Origin: Lytechinus variegatus
Taxonomy: Eukaryota; Echinodermata; Echinoidea; Temnopleuroida; Toxopneustidae
Assembly: GCF_018143015.1 (NCBI RefSeq)
Contig: NC_054743.1
Location: 40,194,922-40,258,921 of the forward strand
Direction: 5' to 3'
DNA length: 64,000 nucleotides
Shown in pieces: positions 45,957-57,735 of this stretch. The translations under genes were made by a program, and so were the position numbers. The notes beneath the pieces are model-generated. The model ran no database searches, was not told the origin of the DNA, and saw only the letters and a program-made list of their open reading frames with translations. Within the stretch, counting starts at the first letter, position 1, and the number at the start of each line of letters is the position of its first letter.

Positions 45957-46194
45957 GATGAAACTAACAGTTACATGTAGCCAGAGATGATGGCTATAGT
46001 ATACGTCTACCAACTAGGTAAGCAATGAATTCCAATGACCGGAATTAGAAATGAATATTCATTATGAATGACGTATTCTGTAGCGCGCGTAATTTAATAG
46101 CGTTGTGCAGCTAACTAACAATAGCGTTGTATGTTAGAGACGTACAAACTACAGTATTAGGTTACCAGTACTTTAGCCTTATCGATGCCACGTG
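45957..46194. promoter_or_regulatory. Likely shared promoter region between divergent genes
   Basis: The hyaluronidase start (minus, 45956) and the small plus-strand start (46195) are about 240 bases apart. The stretch contains a CpG-bearing TGTAGCGCGCGTAATTTAATAG and a CACGTG E-box just before 46195. No clear TATA box faces the plus-strand gene. One arm of a 90-bp inverted repeat (46017-46105) occupies the middle. Promoter function is inferred from layout only. Confidence 0.4.
46017..46105 (+). repeat. Left arm of a 90-bp inverted repeat
   Basis: GGTAAGCAATGAATTCCAAT...GCGCGCGTAATTTAATAGCG matches the inverse of 48048-48138 with few differences. Located 60 bases upstream of the hyaluronidase start codon. 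Confidence 0.85.
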
Positions 46195-47640
46195 ATGGCT
46201 GCACAAGTCCATTTAGGATTGCCAAAATTTGATGTAAAGGTTGGACCAAATTTCGGCTATGTTTTTACGAAAGAAGCGGCGGAGGAAATGATAAGGCATC
46301 ATGAGGTGTCAACATTTTCCTCGTTTACAATCCAGCAGACGAGATGCACGCCCGTATGGCAAGCCGTATTGATATTGTGATTTTGTGATATCACGAATTT
46401 GAATTACTGATATCACTCATATTACTGATATCACTAATTCGATTTAGTGATATCACTAATTCGATTTAGTGATATCACAAATTCTATTTCTTGATATCAA
46501 AAAAGGGATTTGTGTGAAAAACATATGGGAATTAGTGATATCACTAATTCAATTTGGTGATATCACTAAATCGAATTAGTGATATCACTAAATCGAATTA
46601 GTGATATCAGTAATTCGAATTAGTGATATCAGTAATTCGAATTCGTGATATCACAAAATCACAATATATATCAATACGGCTTGCCATTCGCCAGCTGCCA
46701 AAGAAGGGCCAGGAACAGGAGATAAAGGTATGATACATGGTACAATATAGGCCTACCAGGGTGACCAGATTTCACAAAATGAAATACGGGACATTTATCA
46801 AACGAAGATAAGAAGCGAAGAAGGAATAAAGGAGAAAGAAAAGAGATGATTGAGAAGGAAAGAAAATAAAGGAAAAAAGAAAAAAATAACAGAATAAAAG
46901 AAGGATGAAAAAATATTAAAAGAGATAAAATATAAGGTTTCCGTCATTCTTTGAAATTATTATAGAAAGAAAGAAAGAAAAAAAAGAAAGGAAGGGAAGG
47001 TGAATAAATGTCTGAAAGACAAAATAAAGGAGAGAATTAAAGGGGGGAAGGTAAGAAAAAGGAGGAAAGAAATAATGAAGGAAATAAACATGTTTCCTTC
47101 ATTCTTTGAAAGAAAGAAGAAAACTGGAGGAAGGAAGGGAAATAAACAAAAGAAACAATAAGGGAAAAAATAAAGAAAGGAAGAAAGAGCGGAAGGGAGG
47201 AGAGAACGCAAAAAAGAGAAAATAATGGGAGGAGAGAAAGAACAAAAAAAAACAGGAGACGAAGAGAGAAGGAAGCCAAGGTAATTATAAGGAAAGAAAG
47301 AAGGAAATAAAAAAGGATATTTGATAAAGAAGGAAAGTAAGAGAAAGAAGGAAAGAAAGAAAAATGAACAGAGAGAGAGAAAAGAAAAAGTCTAGGAAAG
47401 AAAGAGGAAATAAAGATAGATGGAACAAATAGGGCAAGCAGAAGAAAAGGGTACTAGTATATATAAAAGAAAGAAAAAGGGAAAAGTTTATACCGCCTCG
47501 CCCTTCACTGTATGATACCGGGTGTAGCTTATGATATGTGTAGTGTTTAAGGATCATTCTTTTTTCTATTATAGATGATGCTAGATGTCTCTTTGTATCA
47601 ACTGCATGAAGGCAAAATTTCAACTGATATAGCTATTTGA
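46195..47640 (+). CDS. Small unrecognised gene or gene fragment, exon 1 split by a foldback element
   Basis: I do not recognise this protein. The frame from ATG 46195 gives MAAQVHLGLPKFDVKVGPNF, then GYVFTKEAAEEMIRHHEVST and FSSFTIQQTRCTP, which is codon-like and not a repeat. A 332-bp palindromic element interrupts it. After the element, in a frame that would be continuous without it, comes RQLPKKGQEQEIK and a donor GTATGA at 46728. Two acceptors could follow: before 47575 (MMLDVSLYQLHEGKISTDIAI then stop) or before 47883 (VVQGYTGKMLQPVNLQCLLQ..., open to 48110). As it stands the element introduces a stop, so the locus is probably broken. It faces the hyaluronidase gene head to head. Confidence 0.4.
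46356..46687. mobile_element. 332-bp foldback element of GATATC-centred ~21-bp units
   Basis: Ends ATGGCAAGCCGTATTGATAT and its inverse frame an interior of about ten copies of a TTAGTGATATCACTAAT-type unit, each itself a palindrome around GATATC, spaced about 21 bases. The whole can fold into one long hairpin. No target duplication beyond one base is seen. It sits inside the small plus-strand frame, and the bases outside it would read through as CCC GTT CGC. Confidence 0.85.
46800..47480. repeat. Polypurine (GAAAGAAGG) low-complexity tract
   Basis: About 680 bases almost free of C and T on the plus strand, made of GAAAG, GGAAGG and AAATAAAGG runs. Reading frames on either strand here are low-complexity artefacts. 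Confidence 0.9.
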
Positions 47641-48047
47641 AAAAACAAAGTGGAAATTCTTGCAAATCGTGCAAGTTTTTGCCAGCCACTGTGAGCGGCT
47701 TTACAGAGTAAAAGAGTTAAACCCTATTGTAAATTAATCATCAACACAAACTTGTAAGTTATGTGTTGCTATAACATCTGTTTTGGCCAAATCTTTACCA
47801 TTTACTGACATATTTTCTGGACAAATCAAGTTATTAATTTGATATTGTTAACATTACCAGTGACAATGTTGTGGGTTTACAGGTGGTCCAAGGATATACT
47901 GGCAAGATGTTGCAACCAGTAAATTTACAGTGCCTGCTGCAGCAATCCCTTTTGAAGTCTGGTAACCAACATAAGTTCTCTACACCGTTCTCCAAACGAT
48001 CGAGTTCTCTTTGGCACCACATAACACGTCTCTCTAGCTCTACGTAC

Positions 48048-48138
48048 AACGCTATCAAATTACGCGCGCTACAGAATACTACGTCATTCATAATGAATAT
48101 TCATTTCTAACTCCGGTCATTGGAATTCATTGCTTACC
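48048..48138 (-). repeat. Right arm of the 90-bp inverted repeat
   Basis: Inverse of 46017-46105, including GAATATTCATTATGAATGACG and TAGCGCGCGTAATTTGATAGC. The pair encloses about 2.1 kb that includes the small plus-strand frame. It could be the ends of a mobile element or an inverted duplication. Confidence 0.85.
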
Positions 48139-48334
48139 AACAAACTCCATGTACACCACGCCCAATAGTGGCGTACGTACGTCACGTGGCGTAACGGTAC
48201 CCGGCGCCGGCGCGGCCAGTGCAGTGCAGTGAAGTGTAGTGGAGCGCGAGCTTAATACTTAGCTAATGGTGGGGAAGGTTTGTACGAAAGACCATTAGTG
48301 CCACGAAAAAAAAAACAAACATATATTTTTACTA

Positions 48335-48460
48335 TTAATATAATCTGTATATACAGATTACGGTATTAATCTGTATATACAGATTAATACCGTAATCTGT
48401 ATACAGATTACGATATTTCTGCTAATCTGCATGTATAAACAGATAACGGTGTCACTCGCA
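48335..48460. repeat. Palindromic satellite, left part (TAATCTGTATATACAGATTACGG)
   Basis: Several copies of a unit built on AATCTGTATATACAGATT, itself a perfect palindrome. The same satellite resumes at 50311, on the other side of a LINE. Confidence 0.85.
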
Positions 48461-50310
48461 CATTGATTCATTATCTAAAATTGAAGTTACTATACTAGGA
48501 AGTAATGCAAGAAATTATTCGTCTAAAGAGTAGCAAGCCACCAGGGCCTGATGGGATATTGCCTAACTTTTTAAAATTTGGTGATGTTTCAATTGTATCA
48601 ATTCTTACACGTATATTTAATATTAGCCTTAAATCAGGGAAAGTTCCCTAATGTTGGAATCAGGCTTTTGTTGTTCCGTTATATAAATCTTGCAAACGTG
48701 ATGTAATATCAAATTATCGCCCGATTTAATGCTCTGTACCTTGTAAAATGTTAGATCATATCATTGTAAATAGACTAATCGTAAAATATGGTATCATACC
48801 TGACTCACAGCATGGGTTCTTACCCAAACGTTCCGTAATACCCAGGCTGTTTTTGGATTGGGCAAAACTTTTAGATCGTCCTAATCCACCCAGAATTGAT
48901 GTTATTTTCTTGGATTGGGCGAAAGCTTTTGACAAAGTTGATCATTATTTACTGCTGACCAAATTGCATAATTACGGTATTTGTGGTGGAGTACTTTTTT
49001 GGATTAAATCTTTTCTTTTAAACCGTAAACAAAGTGTGTTGTTTGAGGGCGCTACGGATCTGACTGGGTACCAGTCAGTTCGGGGGTTCCTCAAGGGTCA
49101 GTGATTGGCCCAATCCTTTTTAATTTATACGTTGCTGACTTGCCTGATTTTGATTCACCTGCAGTATGCCGATGACACTGCAATATATCGTTCAATTATT
49201 AATTCAAATGATGTTGCCATTTTACAATCTGATCTGTCCAATATCATTCTATGGTGTCAAAATAATTACATGTCCCTTAACATTTCTAAATGTAAAGTAA
49301 TGCACATAATCCGATCTGGAAAAATAATTAATGTCACTTATAATATAGATTCTCAACTTCTTGAAAAAGTCAACACTTATCAGTATTTAGGTTTTATCAT
49401 TTCTTATGATCTTAGTTGGACTCATCATGTAAGAAGTGTTGTCACTAAACGTTCAAGATTATGCGGATTTATACGTAGAGTTGTTATGTCTAGAAATCCG
49501 TTAATTTTAAAGAAATTATTTTGTTCACTTTGCCGCCCAATTTTAGAATACGGCATCCCTGTCTGGTTGCCCTACCAAAAGAACCATATTCAATCACTTG
49601 AGGCAGTACAAAGACGCTTTACTCGTTTTTGTTTTTCTTTCGAAAGGGCAAATTCTCTATCATATCATGAACGTTTAGTTATTTTGGACCTGAAGCCCTT
49701 ATATAATAGAATGATTTATCTTTCTGTTTGTTTTGTTGTAAAGAGTTTGCATTGCCTTAATGATATTCCTTGTACCATTTTACCAAAGCCTAGTTTTAGA
49801 AGGACTCATTTTCTTACTTTTACTCATGAATTTGCTAGAACCAATTGTTTGAAGTTCACATGCTTGTATAATGTTCCCTCGTTCAATGGATACACTCTCC
49901 CGTTCTACTTGTGATTTATGTCTTGATGTTTCTGTTTGGCCATTTTTAAATGCTTTACGTAATATTTTGTTCGATATGCCCCCAATTATTAATGCATATT
50001 GAAGATTTCAGTTATAATCTAATGGTCTTCAGGCGAATGCCTTAGGCTTGTCCTTTTATATTTTCCTTTCTTTTTATTACATTCTTTTCGTGTACATGCT
50101 GACCATTGTGTTTGTATGAATTTTATGACAACAACCAATGAGGAGAGCCTTTATACAGAAATTATTATTTCTTTTAGGTAATCCCCAGGCATTGGTTGTT
50201 GTTTATGTTATTGTGTATATTGTATATTGTAAAGTTTCATATGAGAATTTATGTTATTATGTTATGTGTTCCTGGAAATTAAATAAACATAAACAAACAT
50301 AAACATAAAC
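48461..50310 (+). mobile_element. Decayed LINE, plus strand, inserted in the palindromic satellite
   Basis: Plus-strand translation starts inside reverse transcriptase (SSKPPGPDGILPNFLKFG), then [66 protein letters not shown] (catalytic), NISKCKVMHI, QYLGFIISYDLSW and RPILEYGIPVWLPY. Two in-frame stops lie in the first part and a frameshift lies near 49100. A 3' non-coding region ends in AAATAAACATAAACAAACATAAAC repeats, a typical LINE tail. The 5' half is absent. Confidence 0.9.
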
Positions 50311-50415
50311 GGTATTTCTGCTAATCTGTATATACAGATTACGGTACTTCTGCTAATCTGTATATACAGGTACGGCCTTTCTGCTAATCTGTATATACAG
50401 ATTATAATCTGTATA
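50311..50415. repeat. Palindromic satellite, right part
   Basis: Continues the TTTCTGCTAATCTGTATATACAGATTACGG units seen at 48335-48460. The LINE splits the array. Confidence 0.85.
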
Positions 50416-50600
50416 TATTGCCCCCTCCCCTCGGCTAAAATAAAAAGAAGAGAGGGAAAGAAGGAGAAAAAAGGAGAAAGAGGAAGAGGGAAGAAAGAAG
50501 AAAAGAAAAAAAAGAGAGAGATTAAGGGGAGGGGAGAGGAAGAGGGGGAAGGACGAGAAGAAAAAAAGAGGAAGGAGGAAAGAAAATGATGTTGAACCAA
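50416..50600. repeat. GA-rich low-complexity tract
   Basis: Mostly AGAGGGAAAGAAGG-type sequence. No gene. Confidence 0.85.
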
Positions 50601-50825
50601 AAGGGCGCCGAAATGATGTTCGAAGGAATGTCAAAATGATGTTCGAACTGGGGGCCATGCAAATCGATGTTCGAACGGGCCCGGGGGGATTGATGTTTGA
50701 CGTAGGGGCGCCAAATTGATGATGGCACTAGGGGGCGTCAAATTCATGTTGGAACTAGGGGGCGCCAAACTGATACTCGAGCTAGGGGGGGGGGGGGCGA
50801 AATGATATTCGAGCTAGGGGCGCCA

Positions 50826-51064
50826 ATTATTATACTTACTTATATCATGTATATAGCGCTTAATACTTACTTTGTCAGAAGTCTCTAAGCGCTCTACAGT
50901 ATATGCAGCATATAATTACCCTGGCTTTAGCAGTGCAGCTGTTACGCGCGCTGCGATTCAAGGAATAAATTCCTGCCAGGTACCCATTTACCTCACCTGG
51001 GTTGAGTGCGTGGATCAATTTCTTGCTGAAGGAAATTACGCCATGGCTAGGATTCGATGTTGAT
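50826..51064 (+). repeat. Interspersed repeat (CCTGGCTTTAGC family), copy within minisatellite
   Basis: TATAGCGCTTAATACTTACT...TTACCCTGGCTTTAGC...CACCTGGGTTGAGTG...GAAGGAAATTACGCCATGG. Same family as 5560-5775. Its class is uncertain. Confidence 0.8.
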
Positions 51065-51798
51065 TGATATTGGACCTACAGGGACGCCGAATTGATATTC
51101 GAACTAGGATCGAGGGCGCCGAAATGTTCGAACTGGGGGCGCCAAATTAAGGGGGGGGGCGCCGAATCGATGTTCGAACTAGGGGGCGCCAAATTGATAC
51201 TCGAGCTGGGGGCGGGGGTCGAAATGATATTCGAACTATGGAAGGCAAATTGACTGAGTGATCGAAGGGATGCCGGGGGCCGAATTGACGATCGACCTAC
51301 ATGTAGGGGCGCCGAATTGATATTCAAACTAGGGAGGGGCCGAATTGATGTTCCAACTAGGGGCGCCAAATTGATGTTCGACCTAGGGAGGCCAAATAGA
51401 TGTTCGACGTAGGGGGGGGGGGTTGTGCCGAATTGATGTTCGAACTAGGGGGCGCCGAATTGCTATTCGAACTAGGATCGAGGGCGCCGAAATGATGTTC
51501 GACATGGGGGCGCCAAATTAAGGGGGGGGGGCGCCGAATCGATGTTCGAACTAGGGGGCGCCAAATTGATACTCGAGCTGGGGGCGGGGGTCGAAATGAT
51601 ATTCGAACTATGGAAGGCAAATTGACTGAGTGATCGAAGGGATGCCGGGGGCCGAATTGACGATCGACCTACATGTAGGGGCGCCGAATTGATATTCAAA
51701 CTAGGGAGGGGCCGAATTGATACTCCAACTAGGGGGGGGGGCGCCGAATTGATGTTCCAACTAGGGGCGCCAAATTGATGTTCGACCTAGGGGCGCCA

Positions 51799-52037
51799 AT
51801 TATTATACTTACTTATATCATGTATATAGCGCTTAATACTTACTTTGTCAGAAGTCTCTAAGCGCTCTACAGTATATGCAGCATATAATTACCCTGGCTT
51901 TAGCAGTGCAGCTGTTACGCGCGCTGCGATTCAAGGAATAAATTCCTGCCAGGTACCCATTTACCTCACCTGGGTTGAGTGCGTGGATCAATTTCTTGCT
52001 GAAGGAAATTACGCCATGGCTAGGATTCGATGTTGAT
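51799..52037 (+). repeat. Interspersed repeat (CCTGGCTTTAGC family), duplicate copy
   Basis: Apparently identical to 50826-51064, carried along by the larger duplication of the host minisatellite. Confidence 0.85.
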
Positions 52038-52295
52038 TGATATTGGACCTACAGGGACGCCGAATTGATATTCGAACTAGGATCGAGGGCGCCGAAATGA
52101 TGTTCGAACTGGGGGCGCCAAATTAAGGGGGGGGGGGAGGCCAAATAGATGTTCGACGTAGGGGGGGGGGGGTTGTGCCGAATTGATGTTCGAACTAGGG
52201 GGCGCCGAATTGCTATTCGAACTTGGGGCGCCAAATTGATGTTCGAACGAGGGGGCGCCAAACTGGTGTTAAAACTAAGGGGCGCTGATATTTTG

Positions 52296-52780
52296 TATGG
52301 GTATGGCATAAAAAGAATGCAACTAGTAATTGCATAGGTTACAAAGCAGATGTTTACATCGTAACGTTCAACACCAATAACAAGCAAGCAATGACCCGCC
52401 GTGTAGTCGGGATAACTAGTCTTGCGCTCCATAGTTATTTGGAAAGTGGTAATTGATAATAACCGTATATTCAGACCACCTCGATCACATTACAAAAACT
52501 TGTTCAGGCCTTAAAACTTTGTGTTATTATTTCCGCATTCATACATTCCGTCCCAAAGAGACTTCCGAGAAATTCTCGAAGTTACGAGCATGCGCATTAT
52601 TATGGTCTGGAAAGCGGGCAAGGCGCAAATTCAAACTCTCCAGTCTGCAACTCATGGCGCCCAGGCAACCACGCCCAACTAAAATGTTCTCAAGTACCAT
52701 GGCCAGCAAATGTTGGCAAGATTTCGATGTTAATTCTCCCAACATTTTCTAAGTTCATTGACCCAGGCGGCCAGGCCCGC
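52296..52780. other. Unassigned stretch
   Basis: Mixed-composition DNA with no recognised exon or repeat. Moderate GC and a few short open frames without family similarity. Confidence 0.45.
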
Positions 52781-55700
52781 ATTGACCCTAAATTCACCAT
52801 CGGCCGATCCAGATCCCGAGGGGCCCAAGACCCCCCCTATCGCGGAGCAAGGAAAAGGGGGGGGGGAGAAAAAAAAAGGAGGAAAAAAAAGAGAAAAAGA
52901 ATAGGAGGAAGATGAGTGAATAAAATAAGATGAGAGGAAGACTTACTTTATCAAGTGCGATTTATATCCACCTTAAGTGTTTGAAATATAAAGCTGAAAT
53001 TGACCCCCTTATTCAAATCGGAATATCAAATATTTTATGCTCGCGCTTCGCACTCGCTTTTATTTTCATGATAAAAAATGTATTTAGAATGCCTAGATAG
53101 GTCTAAATCTGAAACACGCGCGCGCATGTTTATTATCCAGTTTCAGATCACAATATCAAAAATTTTCTGCTCACCCTTTGTGCTCGAATTATCATGGGCG
53201 GAAATCCCAGGGGAAAGGGGGGACGTGTCCCCCCTACTCAAAATAGTAGGGGGGGGGCACAATATCAAATGTCCCCCTATGCCCCTACTATTTTTTGTCT
53301 TCTATGATGATAAGAAATACATCATTCTAAATCGAAATAAAACATGCATGTATTTAGGACGAGTTGGGACGAGATGACCGTACTTCTTTTTTTTTTGCTC
53401 GTCAAATTTTCCTGCCCCTTGTCCCCATAGGCGGATCCAGGGGGGCCAACCCCCCCCCCCCTTATCGGCGGAGCAAAACAAAGAAAAAAGGGAAAGAAAG
53501 AAGGAAAAGGAGACAAGAAGGGAAAGAGAGGAGAAAAAGAAGAGAAGGACGACGAAAAATCTTTCGTGCTATTATATAAAATTTTCGCTCGTGCTTCGCG
53601 CCCGCATTGCCTGTTATGTGATTTTCATATCTTGTTCCATATGGAGCTCAAATATCAAGTTTGGAAGTCAATATACAAAATATATTTCACCTCGGAAATC
53701 GAACTTTCGTTATTTTGTGTGATTTACAAATTGATTGATAAAAGTGCTCTGTAAAAATGTTTGTTAAAACGCGCTCGCAAATTTTGATTAATCAGGTACC
53801 TATTATTTTCGTGTATTCCATAAAGTTTTCAAAATACACCTATTCAGGTCTGATTGTCTGCACGCTGGCATTTGATTGGCGAGTTATATATGTTTCAATA
53901 TTGATTATACAACAAACTACTTAAAATCCCCTTTTCATGACAGTTTATCAAAAATTTTAGCTCGCGATTTGCGCTCGCGTTAATGGTTAAAAATATATTT
54001 ATTGATGCATCCTATTCACAATTACAAAAGTGAAATGTCCAGTTTTTATGCCATAATATCATCAGATTTCGCGCCCCCATTAGACATTAATAAATATGAT
54101 ATCAATTTAATAATCAAATTGTCCCTTTTGTTTCATCTCGTGCTTAGCAAGAGGAATAGAAAGATAGTCATCATTTTCATGTAATGTAATGATGTCCCGG
54201 TCCTATGTCAAAACTCAAAGTAATAATAATCATGATAATGGAAATTTTTGCTCTTTTTTTAAGTGCGATCAATATCCACCTCACAATTTTCCTAAAAAGT
54301 GCTTCAAATATAATGCTGTAATTGACTCTTTTTTCAGATCGGAATATTAAATATTTTAAGAGTGCGCTTCGCGATCGCTTTGATTTTCATCAAGATGTAT
54401 TTAAATGCCTAGATTCTAGGTCTAAGTGTGAAACGCGCCCGCATGTTAATTCAAATGCCAACTTGTTCTCTATTCAAATCAATATCCAGTTTCAGATCAC
54501 AATATCAAAATTTTTCTGCTCGCGCTTTGTGCTCGCATTATTATTGTAGGAAGACTCCCAATTACTCATCCTTTTCATGATTTACAAAACATGAACAGAG
54601 TGGCCCATTTTTAGTTCTAAATCTTGATTTTTTTCTGCTCACGCTTCATCATTGTTGAATTATATAGCTATCCTAATCACGATTACAGAACTTGATTAAA
54701 ATTTTCCATTGTTTCCTTAGAAATTTCATTTTTTTCAGCTCGCGCTTCGTGCCCGCATTTTTTGATTGTTGAAATATGTAACACCTTCATGACTAAGTGC
54801 AATCAGTCCTTAACAGGTACCAGTTCTAAACGTATATAAAAATTTTCTGCTCGCATTATTAATAATTATCCATTTCATGATTTACAAAACATGAATAGAG
54901 TGTCTTACAGTAAATATAGGTTTTCCCGTCCAATTTCATCAGAGTTGCAATTAAATTAATGAAAGGACGTTCAAATTCGAAATATTTCGTCCACCCTCTG
55001 CACACATAGTTCATTTTCATTCATTTAGCATTTAATTCCGTTTTATATCATTCCTTTGAATTTTGTAGAAATTCAATTCAGAGAGAAGCTCGTTCAAATT
55101 AATGGCCCTAAGGTGTCATTCAATTTCGCGACGACTAACTGATCGTTTAATTTCGCCTGAAACACCATTTTCAATTTCATTTATCTGCACACATATCTGC
55201 ACTTTAAACTTCCAAATTCTGATAAAGTTTCTGTATTCATTTTTTTTTCAAACTTTACCCTATATTTCTATTTTTTGCGGATCTTTTCAGTTAGAATCAT
55301 TTTATTCCATTATGTTTGATAAAGAGGTAATTCATGTAACACTTACAGGATATGGTTGTAAACGCTTATTCTTTTAGTGATTGATGAGTAGGTGCAGGGG
55401 CGGATCCAGGATTTCCCCCAAAGGGGACACATTTTTCTGGAGGAATTTGACGAGTTAAAAAAAAGAAGGTTGTTAACCAAAGAATAAGGGTATTTCGTCC
55501 ACGAAAAAAAAAATGTGCCTCTAAAGGGGGGGGGGGGGCACGTGTCGGCTGTGCCCTCCCCTTGGATCCGCCATTGAGTGGTTCGATGACCTAGTATGCC
55601 AATGGTAGGTATTTCTTCTTCATCATCTTGTTCTTTTGTATTGTACATAATTGTATATAATTTAAATCGTTTTGGGGAAGGGATGGGTTTCATGGAATTG

Positions 55701-57540
55701 ACCACAGTCTCGAGTTATGAAAGTGGAACAAAAACGAGTTGTTGTTCCGATGATGGTCTGTCAGATGTAAAATTCAGCAAAATTTTTTAACATCTAATTT
55801 AGGAGTAAAACCCATATCCATAATTATTCAAAAGAATTATAAACAAAAAAACAACAACGAAAAACACTGTCCATATCTTGTAAGTGATTGCACATTAATG
55901 ATTTTGAATTCCTAAACGTTCGCAAAGAAAGAACCGGTGCGAATTTGAAAACACTACTCAGCTATTTCAATTTGATCGTTCTTTATAAATGATTAAATGA
56001 AATAACTATGAAATCGCGTGCCAGTAGAATTAAATTGAATTAAGTATTTGGCTATTTAAATGCTGATCTTATAGGTTATTCAAATAAGTTGCAAATTGAA
56101 TTATTACATCATTAAATCGGTTGAAATTTTGACGAAATTGGACGGGGAAAACCTATATTATAAGACTAAATCTCGAGATTTTCCGCTCGCGCTCGCATCT
56201 ATTGTCTACTTATTAGTATACCTATTCTGCTTGAGTTATAAAAATGTGCTTAGAATTTCCATTCTTAAGGTGAAAATGTCAAAAAAAAAATCAGCTCGCG
56301 CTTCGCGCTCACATTATTTGATTGTTAAATGCTAACTGCACGCAGTCTTTAACAGGTATCTTTTCCATCAGTTTATTTATTAAGTTGCATACACATTTTT
56401 TTCAGGATAACACACATTGCTCAGAATTTTCACATTTTAGGAAAAAATACATAAAATTTCCAAAAAATTAGCTCGCGCTTCGCGCTCGCATCATAAGGAT
56501 TTTTATTATGTATTAATTTATGAGAATAAAGCTAAGAAGTGACTAATGAGGACTACCCCTTCAAAGAAACAAGCAAAAATCATCTTCGAGCTGCCGATCG
56601 GGGAAAAGATGGCTGAAACAAATTTCCGCCCCCCCCCCTATTGGGAAAAGGCTGGATCCGCCCCTGTGTCCCCTACCTTTTGAAAGAGATTTCCGCCCCT
56701 GCGAATAATTAATGTAGGAAGATCCCCCCCCCCTTCTCATCCCTTTCATGATGTACAAAACATGAAAAGTGTCCCGTTCTAGGGGTAAATCTCGAATTTT
56801 CCGCTCGCGCTTCGCGCTCGCATTATTTGATTGTTGAAATATGTAAAACATCTTCCGGGCTAAGTGCAAGCAGTCCTTGAAAGGCACTTTTCGATCAGTT
56901 CTAAACGCATACAAACATCCCCTCTTACTCATCCTTTTCACGATGTACAAAACATGAACAGAGTGTCCCGTTCTAGGTCTAAAACTATAATTTTTCCGAT
57001 CGCGCTTCGCACTTGCATCAATCGTTTAGTTATATAGCTATCCTGTTCATGATTACAAAAATCGATTACAGTTTTCCATTCTTTATGTTGAAATGTCAAA
57101 ATTTTTCAGCCCGCGCTTCGCGCTCGCATTATTTGATTGTTGAAATATGTAACGTCTTCATGGCTAACTGCAAGCAGTCTTTAACAGGTAGGCCTACCTT
57201 TCCGATCAGTTCAAAACGTGTATCAAAAATTTTTGCTCGCGCTTCGCCTTCGTAGTAATTATTGCAGGCCCATTTTTTTCAGGATGTTCAAATTTTAGGA
57301 AAAAATACATACAATTTTTAAAAGTTGTGCTCGCGCTTCGCGCTCGCTTCATAAAATAAAGATTATATTATATATTTATGTTGATTTAAAGAATAAAGCT
57401 AAGAAGTGACTTATTGGACTTCCCCCTTCAAAGAAACAAACAAAAATCATCTTCCAGCGGCCGATCGGGGAAAATATGGCTGAAAAAAAATTCCGGGGCC
57501 CCCTATTGGCGAAGGCTGGATCCACCCCTGAATTACCTTT
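52781..57540. repeat. Nested hAT-like non-autonomous elements with CTCGCGCTTCGCGCTCGC modules
   Basis: Some 15 or more copies of a GCTCGCGCTTCGCGCTCGCAT core, each followed by loosely conserved TTATTTGATTGTTGAAATATG and AGTCCTTAACAGGTA segments, on a spacing of about 150-500 bases. GGCGGATCCAGG or its inverse occurs at several points (about 53432, 55397, 55560, 56655, 57520) next to C- or G-tracts, suggesting several element ends. No coding region. Confidence 0.7.
55396..55576. mobile_element. Short element with CAGGGGCGGATCCAGG ends
   Basis: Left CAGGGGCGGATCCAGGATTTC pairs with the inverse of CCCCTTGGATCCGCCATTG at the right. The CAG...GGCGGATCC terminus resembles hAT non-autonomous elements. 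No exact 8-base target duplication is visible, so the border is approximate. Confidence 0.6.
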
Positions 57541-57735
57541 GAATTTGGTCATGTTACCTTAAACAAACGTAGTCAGGATATTCCGCTATACTTTATTACC
57601 CTTGTTTCCAAGTTTCATGAACTATGATATTTCAAAAACCTTAACTTTGGTTAAGATTTCAGTGTTGACGCCGTCCCCATCGTCAAAAAGAGGCGCCAAT
57701 TATTGTCTCGCTCTGCTATGTAGGCGAGACAAAAA
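57541..57735 (+). repeat. Truncated GTCTC-ended repeat
   Basis: Ends TAGGCGAGACAAAAA preceded by TTGACGCCGTCC and GGCGCCAATTATTGTCTCGC. One unit of the GGTCATGTTACCTT...CAAGTTTCATGAACTA type remains. It is a 5'-truncated relative of 40848-41930. Confidence 0.75.

Larger units (their letters stand above)
50630..52295. repeat. GC-rich minisatellite (GGGGGCGCCAAATTGATGTTCGAACTA)
   Basis: About 45 imperfect units of 25-35 bases with GGCGCC and TTCGAA palindromes and G-runs of up to 13. It contains two larger duplications: about 312 bp (50815-51126 and 51788-52099, offset 973) and about 170 bp near 51190-51360 and 51550-51720 (offset about 362). Open frames on the minus strand (SNINSAPP-type peptides) come from the repeat and are not genes. 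Confidence 0.88.

Noticed and set aside
46960-47623. Membrane proteins rich in Phe, Leu and Ser on the minus strand
   Set aside because: They are translations of a polypurine tract.
51076-51699. Repetitive proteins with SNINSAPP units
   Set aside because: By-products of the GGCGCC/TTCGAA minisatellite.
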